Below are positions 17,522 to 24,197 of a stretch of 64,000 nucleotides of DNA, piece after piece. The DNA is from Streptomyces rugosispiralis (lineage in GTDB: Bacteria > Actinomycetota > Actinomycetes > Streptomycetales > Streptomycetaceae). Location: the NCBI RefSeq assembly GCF_024505145.1, contig NZ_JANIAA010000034.1, positions 1 to 64,000 on the forward strand, written 5' to 3'. A program made the position numbers and the translations under genes. Positions within the stretch are counted from its first letter, which is position 1. Each line of letters begins with the position of its first letter. The notes beneath the pieces were generated by a model. The model was not told the origin of the DNA and did not search any database. It saw nothing but the letters and a program-made list of their open reading frames with translations.

Positions 17522-17601
17522 TGAAGCAGTCGATCCGTCCCCGCGGGGGGCAGACGGGTCGGTTGTCGGGACTCACCACTAGCGTGAGCAGCCCTGAGAT
17601 G

Positions 17602-17637
17602 CCCGTCCGGCGACCCACGGGGGAGTCGCCGGGCGGG
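17602..17637 (+). promoter_or_regulatory. 13-bp leader hairpin upstream of afsS
   Basis: CCCGTCCGGCGAC pairs with GTCGCCGGGCGGG across a 10-base loop, with one G-U pair. It lies in the probable afsS leader, 44 bases before the ATG, and has no U-tract, so it is not a normal intrinsic terminator. It could be an mRNA-stability or attenuation element. Confidence 0.55.
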
Positions 17638-17681
17638 CGTCGCCACACAACCTGCCGCCCTATCCCATGGAGCTGATCCTC

Positions 17682-17975
17682 ATGACCCAGGACAAGAAGC
17701 CCGAGTCCGACGCCTACCGGCCGCTCGACGAGCACGCGCCCGTGCCGCCGCAGCTCATCACGCAGGACGAGCACGCGCCCGCCCCGAGGCCGCTGGCGGC
17801 CAAGGATGAGCACGCCCCGGTGCCGCCGCAGCTGTCCACCCAGGACGAGCACGCGCCGGCGCCCAAGCCCCTGACCGCCAAGGACGAGCACGCCCCGGTG
17901 CCGCCGCAGCTCTCCACCCAGGACGAGCACGCGCCGGCGCCCAAGCCCCTGACCGCCAGGGACAAGACGGCATAA
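17682..17975 (+). CDS. afsS: AfsS-type small regulator with six DEHAP repeats
   Basis: A 97-residue protein directly downstream of afsR, the normal place of afsS. After a 15-residue head (MTQDKK start) it has six 13-residue units alternating between DEHAPVPPQLSTQ-like and DEHAPAPKPLTAK-like forms, then DKTA. AfsS proteins are known for a TxxDxHMPxPA repeat; here the spaced pattern is T/x-x-x-D-E-H-A-P-x-P, with Ala replacing Met, and twice the usual three copies, making it longer than the roughly 63-residue S. coelicolor protein. The ATG at 17682 is preferred because GGAG stands 9 bases upstream; an earlier ATG at 17667 lacks a site. It has no signal peptide. AfsS raises antibiotic gene expression by an unclear mechanism. 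Confidence 0.85.
   Translation: MTQDKKPESDAYRPLDEHAPVPPQLITQDEHAPAPRPLAAKDEHAPVPPQLSTQDEHAPAPKPLTAKDEHAPVPPQLSTQDEHAPAPKPLTARDKTA
17727..17960 (+). repeat. 78-bp super-repeat (2 x 39 bp) inside afsS
   Basis: Six 39-base units form three 78-base pairs. Pairs two and three are almost identical at the DNA level while the first has diverged, which points to a recent in-frame duplication. Confidence 0.85.
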
Positions 17976-18027
17976 GGGGTAGGCGGCAGGCAGGCGGGAG
18001 CAACACACAGGGCCCACGGGGCACTTC

Positions 18028-18082
18028 GCAGGGATCGGTCCGTCGGTGGCACGGAGGGGGTGCCATCGACGCCGATCCCTGC
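18028..18082. terminator. Long two-step hairpin after afsS
   Basis: An outer stem GCAGGGATCGG/CCGATCCCTGC (11 bp) encloses an inner stem GTCGGTGGCAC/GTGCCATCGAC (11 bp with one G-U) and a 7-base loop. There is no T-run. Placed between afsS and the secreted afsS-like gene, it probably ends or processes the afsS transcript and separates the two. Confidence 0.6.
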
Positions 18083-18109
18083 TGTCGCGTGGATTGCCGT
18101 GCCGAGGTA

Positions 18110-18200
18110 TTTCCTCAAGTCGAACCCATTTTCGGTGAGAATGGCTTACAAACGGGCACTTCATCATTAGATTTCTTTTTGGATAGCAATCTTGCTTCTC
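18110..18200 (+). promoter_or_regulatory. AT-rich promoter region of the secreted AfsS-like gene
   Basis: This 90-base stretch is markedly richer in A and T than anything nearby. It contains TTCATCATT (18160-18168), similar to the TTCATCAAT of the afsS promoter repeat, and TAGCAA (18185-18190) in -10 position. Control by AfsR is possible but the second half-repeat is weak. Confidence 0.4.
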
Positions 18201-18212
18201 ATGGAGAGTCAT

Positions 18213-18389
18213 ATGACCAGAACAAAGAAGATCCTCGTCGCGTTCGCCATCGCAACAGCCGCCGCCCTCAGCGCCTCGTCCCCGGCCGTCGCCGACGAGC
18301 ACATGCCGGCGCCCGGCCAGTCCGTAACGGCCGAGCAGGGGGGTCTGTTGAGCGTGCAGGACGAGCACATGCCCGTCGCCCCCCAGTGA
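18213..18389 (+). CDS. Secreted AfsS-like peptide with two DEHMP motifs
   Basis: A 58-residue precursor with GGAGAG four bases before the ATG. Residues 1-27 are a clear Sec signal peptide: MTRTKK, a hydrophobic core and SSPAVA as cleavage site. The predicted 31-residue mature peptide starts exactly with DEHMPAPGQ and ends with a second motif, QDEHMPVAPQ. The HMP form is closer to the published AfsS consensus TxxDxHMPxPA than the neighbouring afsS. AfsS is regarded as cytoplasmic, so an exported version is unexpected. A free N-terminal Asp-Glu-His also fits the X-X-His copper/nickel (ATCUN) motif. Function is unknown; extracellular signal or metal-binding peptide are conjectures. Confidence 0.75.
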   Translation: MTRTKKILVAFAIATAAALSASSPAVADEHMPAPGQSVTAEQGGLLSVQDEHMPVAPQ

Positions 18390-18394
18390 GCGGT

Positions 18395-18423
18395 GAGGGG
18401 CCGGGCCGGAGGCTCGGCCCCTC
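18395..18423. terminator. Hairpin terminator after the secreted peptide gene
   Basis: GAGGGGCCG and CGGCCCCTC form a 9-bp stem five bases after the stop codon, with an 11-base loop and no T-run. A perfect 16-bp palindrome, GCCCAGGGCCCTGGGC (18443-18458), follows. Together they serve the convergent junction with the ligase gene. Confidence 0.55.
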
Positions 18424-18469
18424 GTGCCCTTCCGCTCCCGGGGCCCAGGGCCCTGGGCAAGCCAGGTCC

Positions 18470-20080
18470 CTAGGACGGTGACCGCCCGGCCCGCAGCTTC
18501 GCCTTGAGTACCTTGCCGCTGGCGTTGCGCGGCAGCTCGGGGAGGAACTCCACCTGCCGGGGCACCTTGTAGTTGGCCATCTCGCGGCGCGACCAGGCGA
18601 TCAGGTCGTCCGCCGTCAGCGTCGAGTCCGGGCGGCGGACCGCGTACGCCTTGGCCACCTCGCCCAGGCGCGGGTCGGGGATGCCGATCACGGCGACGTC
18701 GGCCACATCGGGGTGGCGGGCGATGAGTTGCTCGATCTCGGCGGGGTAGGCGTTGAAGCCGCCGACGATGAACATGTCCTTGATGCGGTCGGTGATGCGC
18801 AGATTGCCCCGCTCGTCCATCACCCCCACATCGCCGGTCCGCAGCCAGCCGTCGGGGGTGATGGTGCGGGACGTGGCGATCGGATCCTCGAAGTAGCCGG
18901 ATGTGACGTGGTAGCCGCGGACCCAGACCTCGCCCGGCCGCCCCGGGGGGAGTTCACGACCGGTGGCCATGGCGATCTTGACTTCGGTGTCCGGGATCGC
19001 GCGACCCGCCGTGCCCGCGATGACCTCGGGCGGATCGCCGCGGCGGCACATCGTGACGGTGCCGGACGCCTCCGTCAGACCGTACGCCGTCAGCACGGTG
19101 GCGACCCCGAGCTCCGAGCGCAGCCGCTCCACCAGCTCCAGCGGGACCACGGCGGCGCCGGTGACGACCAGGCGCAGGGTGGACAGGTCGTGGGTGGCGC
19201 GGGAGGGGTGGTCGAGCAGGGACTGATGGAGGGTGGGCGGGCCGGGGAGGACGGTGATGCGCTCGGCGGCGATATTGGCCAGGGCCGTCTCCACGCTGAA
19301 CACCGGCTGCGGCACCATCGTCGCGCCGCGGCTCAGACAGGCGATGATCCCCGCCTTGTAACCGAAGGTGTGGAAGAACGGATTCACGATGAGATAGCGG
19401 TCGCCCGCCGTCAGCCCCGTGATCTCGCTCCAGGTGTCGAAGACCCGCACCGTCTGGGAGTGCGTGGTCACCACGCCCTTGGGGTGGCCGGTGGTGCCGG
19501 AGGTGAAGGTGATGTCGGAGGGATCCGCGGGGCGCACCGCCCGCGCCCGGGAGCGCACCTCCTCCGGTGGCACGGCGTCACCCAGCGCCAGGAAGTCCGT
19601 CCAGGTGCGGAAGTCCTCCGGGCCGTTGTCGGCGAGGACCACCACCTCCCGCAGATAGGGCAGGCCCGGCAGGGGGCCGCGGCCCGGCCCCTCCCCCGCC
19701 GCCCGGCGCAGCGACGCCACATACGAGGTGCCCAGGAAGGTGCCGGTGATGAACAGATGCGTGGCCCGGGTGCGGCGCAGCACATACGCCGCCTCACCGC
19801 CCTTGAACCGGGTGTTGACCGGGACCAGCACCCCGCCCGCGGTGACCGCGCCGAGCGCCGCCACGATCCAGTCGGTGGTGTTGGGCGCCCAGATCGCGGC
19901 GCGGTCGCCCGGTTCGAGACCCGAGGCGACGCACGCGGCCGCCGCGCGCTCGATCCGGGCGCCGAGCTCGGCGTACGAGATCCGGGCGCGGCCCTCGACG
20001 ACGGCCTCGTCCGGGCCGTACCGCGCGACCGCCGCCCGGATCAGGGCCGGGATGGTGTACCCCTGCTCCGCCTGTTCCAT
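18470..20080 (-). CDS. AMP-forming fatty acyl-CoA ligase
   Basis: A 536-residue adenylate-forming enzyme of the FadD3/FadD17-like type. It carries the P-loop TFTSGTTGHPKGV, NPFFHTFGYKAG, AYGLTEASG, GWLRTGDVG and the C-terminal hinge/catalytic segment RIKDMFIVGGFNAYPAEIE with the late Lys in NASGKVLKAKLR. It should activate a carboxylic acid to its CoA thioester, starting a degradation route. The ATG at 20080 has GGAG upstream. It is divergent from a thiolase-DUF35-hydratase operon, and the TCTGAYGG operator at 20125-20141 lies between them, so both arms are probably repressed together. Chain type cannot be read from sequence. Confidence 0.88.
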   Translation of the reverse strand: MEQAEQGYTIPALIRAAVARYGPDEAVVEGRARISYAELGARIERAAAACVASGLEPGDRAAIWAPNTTDWIVAALGAVTAGGVLVPVNTRFKGGEAAYVLRRTRATHLFITGTFLGTSYVASLRRAAGEGPGRGPLPGLPYLREVVVLADNGPEDFRTWTDFLALGDAVPPEEVRSRARAVRPADPSDITFTSGTTGHPKGVVTTHSQTVRVFDTWSEITGLTAGDRYLIVNPFFHTFGYKAGIIACLSRGATMVPQPVFSVETALANIAAERITVLPGPPTLHQSLLDHPSRATHDLSTLRLVVTGAAVVPLELVERLRSELGVATVLTAYGLTEASGTVTMCRRGDPPEVIAGTAGRAIPDTEVKIAMATGRELPPGRPGEVWVRGYHVTSGYFEDPIATSRTITPDGWLRTGDVGVMDERGNLRITDRIKDMFIVGGFNAYPAEIEQLIARHPDVADVAVIGIPDPRLGEVAKAYAVRRPDSTLTADDLIAWSRREMANYKVPRQVEFLPELPRNASGKVLKAKLRAGRSPS

Positions 20081-20124
20081 CGGACCGCTCCCCTCCCCGG
20101 ATCCCGGGACGGACGACCCCAGTA

Positions 20125-20154
20125 GCTGACTACCCGTCAGATTAGCGGTAGCCT
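20125..20154. promoter_or_regulatory. Divergent promoter with TCTGAYGG operator (site 4)
   Basis: GCTGACTACCCGTCAGA (20125-20141) keeps the CTGAC/GTCAG core with a mismatched centre. On the plus strand CTGACT (20126-20131) and TAGCCT (20149-20154), 17 bases apart, form a plausible -35/-10 for the thiolase operon, so the site would overlap the -35. Confidence 0.55.
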
Positions 20155-20196
20155 TCCCCGCTGTCAGCACCGGTGAACGCGACCACGGAGGCGGCC

Positions 20197-21363
20197 ATGG
20201 GGGCGGCAAGGGCGACAGCGACCTTGAAGGACGCGACGGCGATAGCAGGTATCGGGCAGACCCCGTTCGCCAAACGCCTCCCCGAGTCCGAGAAGACCCT
20301 GGCCTGCCGGGCGATCCTGGCCGCGCTCGACGACGCCGGTATCGCCCCGTCCGAGGTGGACGCCTTCGCCTCGTACACCATGGAGGAGACCGACGAGGTC
20401 GAGATCGCCAAGGCCATCGGCGCCGGGGACGTGACCTTCTTCGGCAAGGTCGGCTACGGGGGCGGCGGTTCATGTGCGACCGTCGCGCACCTGGCCGCCG
20501 CGATCGCCACCGGGCAGGCGAGCGTCGGGGTGGCCTGGCGGTCGCGCAAGCGCGGCAGCGGGCCGCGCCCCTGGACCAACACCCGGGTGCAGCTGCCCAC
20601 TCCGGCCCAGTGGACCCGGCCGTACGGACTGCTGCGCCCGGCCGATGAGATCGGGCTGCTGGCGCGGCGCTATATGCACGAGTACGGCGCGACCCGCGAT
20701 CACTTCTTCAATGTGGCGCTGGCCTGCCGCAACCGGGCCAACCAGAACCCCGCCGCGATGATGTACGACCGCCCGCTGACCCGCGAGATGTATATGACCG
20801 CCCGCTGGATCAGCGAACCCCTCTGCCTCTTCGACAACTGCCTCGAGACCGATGGCGCGCTGGCCTGTGTGGTGGTGTCGGCCGAACGGGCGCGCGACTG
20901 CCGGCACCGGCCCGTGTACGTCCACTCCGCCGCCCAGGGGCTGCCCGCCCAGCACCACGGGATGGTCAACTACTGGAACGACGACCCGCTCACCGGCCCG
21001 TCCTGGACCGCCGCCCGTCGGCTGTGGAAAACCGCCGACTTCGGGCCGCAGGACGTGGATGTCGCGCAGATCTACGACGCGTTCACCCCACTGATCCCGC
21101 TCTCCCTGGAGGGCTACGGCTTCTGCGCCCGGGGCGAGGGCGCCGCCTTCACCGAGGGCGGCGCGCTGGAGATCGGCGGACGGCTGCCGCTCAACACCGG
21201 CGGGGGCGGCCTCAGCGAGGCGTACGTCCATGGCTTCAACCTCATCACCGAGGGGGTCAGACAGCTGCGCGGCACCGGCACCGCCCAGGTGCCCGGCGCC
21301 ACGACCTGCCTGGTCACGGCGGGTGAAGGGGTTCCCACATCGGCCCTGCTGCTGAGGAGTTGA
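20197..21363 (+). CDS. Thiolase-like lipid-transfer protein, Ltp2-type
   Basis: A 388-residue thiolase-superfamily protein of the SCP-x/Ltp group. AIAGIGQTPFAK opens the fold. GGGGSCATVAHL keeps a Cys at the thiolase nucleophile region. The C-terminal half has QIYDAFT, GYGFCARGEG and PLNTGGGGLSEAYVHG. Ltp2 of cholesterol degradation is a retro-aldolase that works with a DUF35 partner. The DUF35 gene follows directly here, so a similar C-C lyase complex is a good hypothesis. GGAGG lies 5 bases before the ATG at 20197; a GTG at 20173 is less likely. The operon continues to a DUF35 protein and an enoyl-CoA hydratase. Confidence 0.8.
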   Translation: MGAARATATLKDATAIAGIGQTPFAKRLPESEKTLACRAILAALDDAGIAPSEVDAFASYTMEETDEVEIAKAIGAGDVTFFGKVGYGGGGSCATVAHLAAAIATGQASVGVAWRSRKRGSGPRPWTNTRVQLPTPAQWTRPYGLLRPADEIGLLARRYMHEYGATRDHFFNVALACRNRANQNPAAMMYDRPLTREMYMTARWISEPLCLFDNCLETDGALACVVVSAERARDCRHRPVYVHSAAQGLPAQHHGMVNYWNDDPLTGPSWTAARRLWKTADFGPQDVDVAQIYDAFTPLIPLSLEGYGFCARGEGAAFTEGGALEIGGRLPLNTGGGGLSEAYVHGFNLITEGVRQLRGTGTAQVPGATTCLVTAGEGVPTSALLLRS

Positions 21364-21367
21364 GCGA

Positions 21368-21430
21368 CGGCATGACACGGACGGAGACGGCGTGACACGG
21401 ACGGAGACGCCATGACGCAGACGGAGACGA
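21368..21430 (+). repeat. Three 20-bp repeats over the DUF35 start
   Basis: A 20-base unit containing ATGACACGGACGGAGACG occurs about three times between the thiolase stop and the DUF35 gene. The last copy supplies its start codon. The earlier copies carry ATG or GTG start-like codons too, so translation may begin at more than one place. Confidence 0.75.
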
Positions 21431-21909
21431 CGACGGAAACGACGACGGCCCCGAGTGGCGGGGGCGACCGGGCCGATGGGCTGCTGGCACCCGTGCCCGA
21501 CGACGACGGGGCGCCCTTCTTCACCTACGCGGCGCGCGGCGAACTGCGCGTCCAGTGCTGCGCCGAGTGCGGCGAACCGCGTTTCCCGCCCCGGCCCTGC
21601 TGCCCGCACTGCCAGTCCTTCGAGAGCTTGTGGAAAAAGCTGAGCGGCCGTGGCCGGATCTGGTCGTATGTGCTGCCCCACCCCCCGCTGTTGCCCGCCT
21701 ACGCGGCACAGGCGCCGTACAACGTCGTCCTCGTGGAGCTCGCGGACGCCCCGCGCATCCGGCTGGTGGGCAATCTGGTCTCCTCCGCCGACGCCGCGCT
21801 GAACTCGGTCCCGCCGGAGCGGATCCGCGTCGGCGCGCCCGTGAAGGCCGCCTTCCATGAGACGGACGACGGGCTCACGGTGGTGCGCTGGCTGCTGGAG
21901 CGGCCATGA
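21412..21909 (+). CDS. DUF35 OB-fold/zinc-ribbon acyl-CoA-associated protein
   Basis: A 165-residue protein. A rubredoxin-like zinc ribbon (CAECG then CPHC, residues about 51-68) precedes an OB-fold with GRIWSYVL and PYNVVLVELADAP. DUF35 proteins bind acyl-CoA and partner thiolase-like proteins, as in the ChsH2-Ltp2 aldolase. The gene sits 48 bases after the thiolase and its stop overlaps the next ATG (ATGA), so the three proteins are translationally linked. The Thr-rich N-terminal 20 residues are encoded by the 20-bp repeats and are probably disordered. Confidence 0.85.
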   Translation: MTQTETTTETTTAPSGGGDRADGLLAPVPDDDGAPFFTYAARGELRVQCCAECGEPRFPPRPCCPHCQSFESLWKKLSGRGRIWSYVLPHPPLLPAYAAQAPYNVVLVELADAPRIRLVGNLVSSADAALNSVPPERIRVGAPVKAAFHETDDGLTVVRWLLERP

Positions 21910-22673
21910 CGGTCCGCACCCGGGTGGCGGAGGACGGCGTCGCGGTCGTCACCCTGGACCGGCCCGAGCGGCACAACGCCATCGACCTGGAGACGGTCTC
22001 GGAGCTGACCGCCGCATGGCGGCGCTTCCGTCAGGACGACGCGGTCCGGGCGGTCGTCCTCACCGGCGCGGGCGGCCGGGCCTTCAGCACCGGCATCGAC
22101 CGCTCGGTGGAGGTCGCTCAGCCGCCGTCGCCCTACGCGATGGACGATCCGCTGCGCACCGTCGGGCCCAAGGCGAACGACCTGTGGAAGCCGGTGGTCG
22201 CGGCGGTGGCCGGGATGGCCTGCGGCGGGGCGTTCTATCTGCTGGGCGAGGCCGAGTTCATCGTCGCCGACGAGACGGCGGCCTTCTTCGATCCGCACAC
22301 CAGCTACGGGATGGTCAGCGCCTATGAGGCCGTCTATATGGCGCAGCGGATGCCCATGGGCGAGGTCGCGCGGATGGCGCTGATGGGGACGGCGGAGCGG
22401 CTCTCGGCCCAGCGGGCCTATGAGACGGGCCTGGTCAGCGAGGTGGCCCCGGCCGGTGAGGCCCTTACGGCGGCCATCCGCGCCGCGTCGGTCATCGCGT
22501 CGTACCCGACGGAGGCGGTGCAGGGCACCGTAAGGGCGCTATGGGCGGCGAAGGAGGCGGCGCTGGCCCAGGCGCTCGCGCGGGCCCCGCAGTTGATCGC
22601 GCTGGGCAATATGCCACCGGGGCGCCAGGCCGCGCTCTTCGCGGCCCGTACGCCCGGCTTCCGTACGCGGTGA
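21906..22673 (+). CDS. Enoyl-CoA hydratase/isomerase family protein
   Basis: A 255-residue crotonase-fold protein. VVTLDRPERHNAID at the N terminus, the oxyanion-hole segments RAFSTGIDRS and GMACGGAFYLLGEAEF, and the later SYGMVSAYEAV are visible. The usual catalytic Glu pair of ECH1 is not obvious: the second position reads FFDPHTSYG. It could therefore be a hydratase with altered residues, an isomerase or a thioesterase. It is the last gene of the thiolase-DUF35 operon. Confidence 0.8.
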   Translation: MTVRTRVAEDGVAVVTLDRPERHNAIDLETVSELTAAWRRFRQDDAVRAVVLTGAGGRAFSTGIDRSVEVAQPPSPYAMDDPLRTVGPKANDLWKPVVAAVAGMACGGAFYLLGEAEFIVADETAAFFDPHTSYGMVSAYEAVYMAQRMPMGEVARMALMGTAERLSAQRAYETGLVSEVAPAGEALTAAIRAASVIASYPTEAVQGTVRALWAAKEAALAQALARAPQLIALGNMPPGRQAALFAARTPGFRTR

Positions 22674-22706
22674 GGCCGGCCGCCCCGGATCGATCCGCTC
22701 GGGCCT

Positions 22707-23270
22707 TCAGGTGGAGCTGGGGTACTTGAGCGCCGAGGTGACCTTGCAGGTGAAGGACGTCTGCTCGGTGAGGGTGCGGTAGGAGGTGGCGCTGAGGGTC
22801 TGGCTGCCGCCGGACGCCACGGTGACGGACTTGTAGTCGGAGCCCAGCAGGCTGCCGCCGTTCTGGTCCTCCCACTCGATGGTGATCGAGTAGTGCATGG
22901 ACTGCGTCTCGGGGTTCCTGAGATTGAGGGTGTACTGGAACGAGTGGGTCGACTCGTCGTAGTCGCAGCCGCTGGCCGAGATGTCGTTCGTGCCGTCCGA
23001 GTTGTAGGTGGGCGGCGCGGAGTAGGTGTAGGAGGGCGTGGGGGCGTCGTAGGACGGCAGGTCGGAGGGCGCACCACTGGGCAGATTGGTGGGCAGGCCG
23101 CTGGGGAGGTCGGTGGGGCCGGACGCCGGGTTGTCGTTGCCCCCGCTCCCGCCCGAGACGAAGCCCCCGAGGCCGCCTTCGTGACTTCCGCCCTTCTTCT
23201 TTCCGCAGCCGGTCAGGGCGATGAGCCCGACCAGGGCGACGGCGCATATGCGCATGGAGCGGCGTTGCAT
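22707..23270 (-). CDS. Putative lipoprotein, two-Cys beta domain
   Basis: A 187-residue lipoprotein precursor. The signal peptide ends with the lipobox LTGC (Cys22), followed by KKKGG. A Gly/Pro/Ser/Asp-rich linker (residues 28-90, with PSGLPTNLPSGAPSDLPS periodicity) leads to a C-terminal domain of about 90 residues with two Cys (SGCDYDES and SFTCKVT) that may form a disulphide. The family is not recognised. Its C-terminal domain resembles that of the next gene (23391-23978), with similar 'SF-NRD-GS/TVPAGKSRT'-like layout. GGGGG 8-9 bases before the ATG supports the start. It converges on the hydratase gene 33 bases away. Confidence 0.7.
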   Translation of the reverse strand: MQRRSMRICAVALVGLIALTGCGKKKGGSHEGGLGGFVSGGSGGNDNPASGPTDLPSGLPTNLPSGAPSDLPSYDAPTPSYTYSAPPTYNSDGTNDISASGCDYDESTHSFQYTLNLRNPETQSMHYSITIEWEDQNGGSLLGSDYKSVTVASGGSQTLSATSYRTLTEQTSFTCKVTSALKYPSST

Positions 23271-23390
23271 GGTAGTACCCCCGTTGAAAAGGCTCATTCA
23301 AGCCAAATGCAGCCTGTTGACAAGTGCACGCCACCCTAGCAACGGGTTTTCCTACCCCAAAGTCACCTGTGAGCGCGCCTGTCCCGGCTC

Positions 23391-23978
23391 TCAGAGGACG
23401 GAGACGACCTCGCACCGCACCACGGTTCCCGCGACCGAGGGATCGTCGAGCGGCACCCTTACGGTCCGCGACTTCCCCGCGGGGACCCGCACATCGGCGC
23501 GGCCGGAGGTGAGGGTCAAGCCGTCCCGGTTCTGGAAGCTCATGTCCACGAGGTAGGTGTCGGCCGTGCCCGTGCGGTTGCGCACCTTCACGGTCGCCGC
23601 CGGACGGCCGCTCTTGCCCTCGCCCTTTTCGGCACAGGTGACGACCGTCGTCTCGGGCTCGTAGGACGACGCCGAGGAGCCCGAGGAGCCGCTGGACGCG
23701 CTGTCGCCGTAGTCGTCATCGTCGTAGTCGCGGTAGCGCGAGCCGCCGGACCCCGAACCGGTGGTGGAACTCTCGTCGTCGGAATCCGAGTAACCACCAG
23801 AGCCGGAACCGGAATCGGAGCCGGAACCCGAGCCCGAGCCCGAGCCCGACGAGTGGTGCGAGGACGAACTGGAGCAGCCGCCTCCGCCACCCCCGTGGCC
23901 ATGGCCACGCCCCTTGAACCCGGTCAGCGCCACCAGCACCACGGTGAGCACGGCCGCCAGCCGTAGACCACGCCGCAT
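23391..23978 (-). CDS. Secreted hypothetical protein, paralogue of the lipoprotein
   Basis: A 195-residue exported protein. The signal peptide reads MRRGLRLAAVL..LVALTGF: in the paralogue next door the same place is IALTGC, so here the lipobox Cys has become Phe. A Gly/His run and a 70-residue Ser/Gly/Asp tract (GSGSGSGSGSDSGSG type) follow. A C-terminal domain with two Cys (VVTCAEK, VVRCEVV) then follows; it resembles an extracellular beta-sandwich and has VRVPAGKSRTVRVPL. The ATG at 23978 has GGGG 6 bases upstream; a GTG one codon earlier is possible. Function unknown; probably a cell-wall or secreted partner of the lipoprotein. Confidence 0.7.
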   Translation of the reverse strand: MRRGLRLAAVLTVVLVALTGFKGRGHGHGGGGGGCSSSSSHHSSGSGSGSGSGSDSGSGSGGYSDSDDESSTTGSGSGGSRYRDYDDDDYGDSASSGSSGSSASSYEPETTVVTCAEKGEGKSGRPAATVKVRNRTGTADTYLVDMSFQNRDGLTLTSGRADVRVPAGKSRTVRVPLDDPSVAGTVVRCEVVSVL

Positions 23979-24112
23979 CACAGACCCCGTTCCCCCGAAG
24001 ACCGCGCAGAGTTACCCATCGACCTCCCGGCTCCCAGGAGGTCGATGAACGCCCGCCACCGTAGCAGTAGTTGTCAGGGACACCGCCTGCGACCTGCCGC
24101 TCCCGGCGCGTC

Positions 24113-24190
24113 ACCGCGCGGCCGCGTCACCGCGCGGCCGCCTCGTCGCGCCGCCACCTACGCCGCGCGGCCGCCTCGTCGCGCCGCCCG
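24113..24190. repeat. GCGCGGCCGC-type tandem repeats
   Basis: Blocks of CGCGCGGCCGCCTCGTCGCG repeat twice, with a shorter ACCGCGCGGCCGCGTC pair, in the 220-base gap before the afsK stop. No gene is seen in the gap. Confidence 0.7.
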
Positions 24191-24197
24191 GGGTCGG

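Noticed and set aside
17682..18389. Multi-core RiPP precursor or peptide pheromone with a TPR receptor next door
   Set aside because: The repeat fits the published AfsS motif and the gene lies after afsR; no modifying enzyme or exporter gene is near. The secreted second gene remains open as a possible signal.
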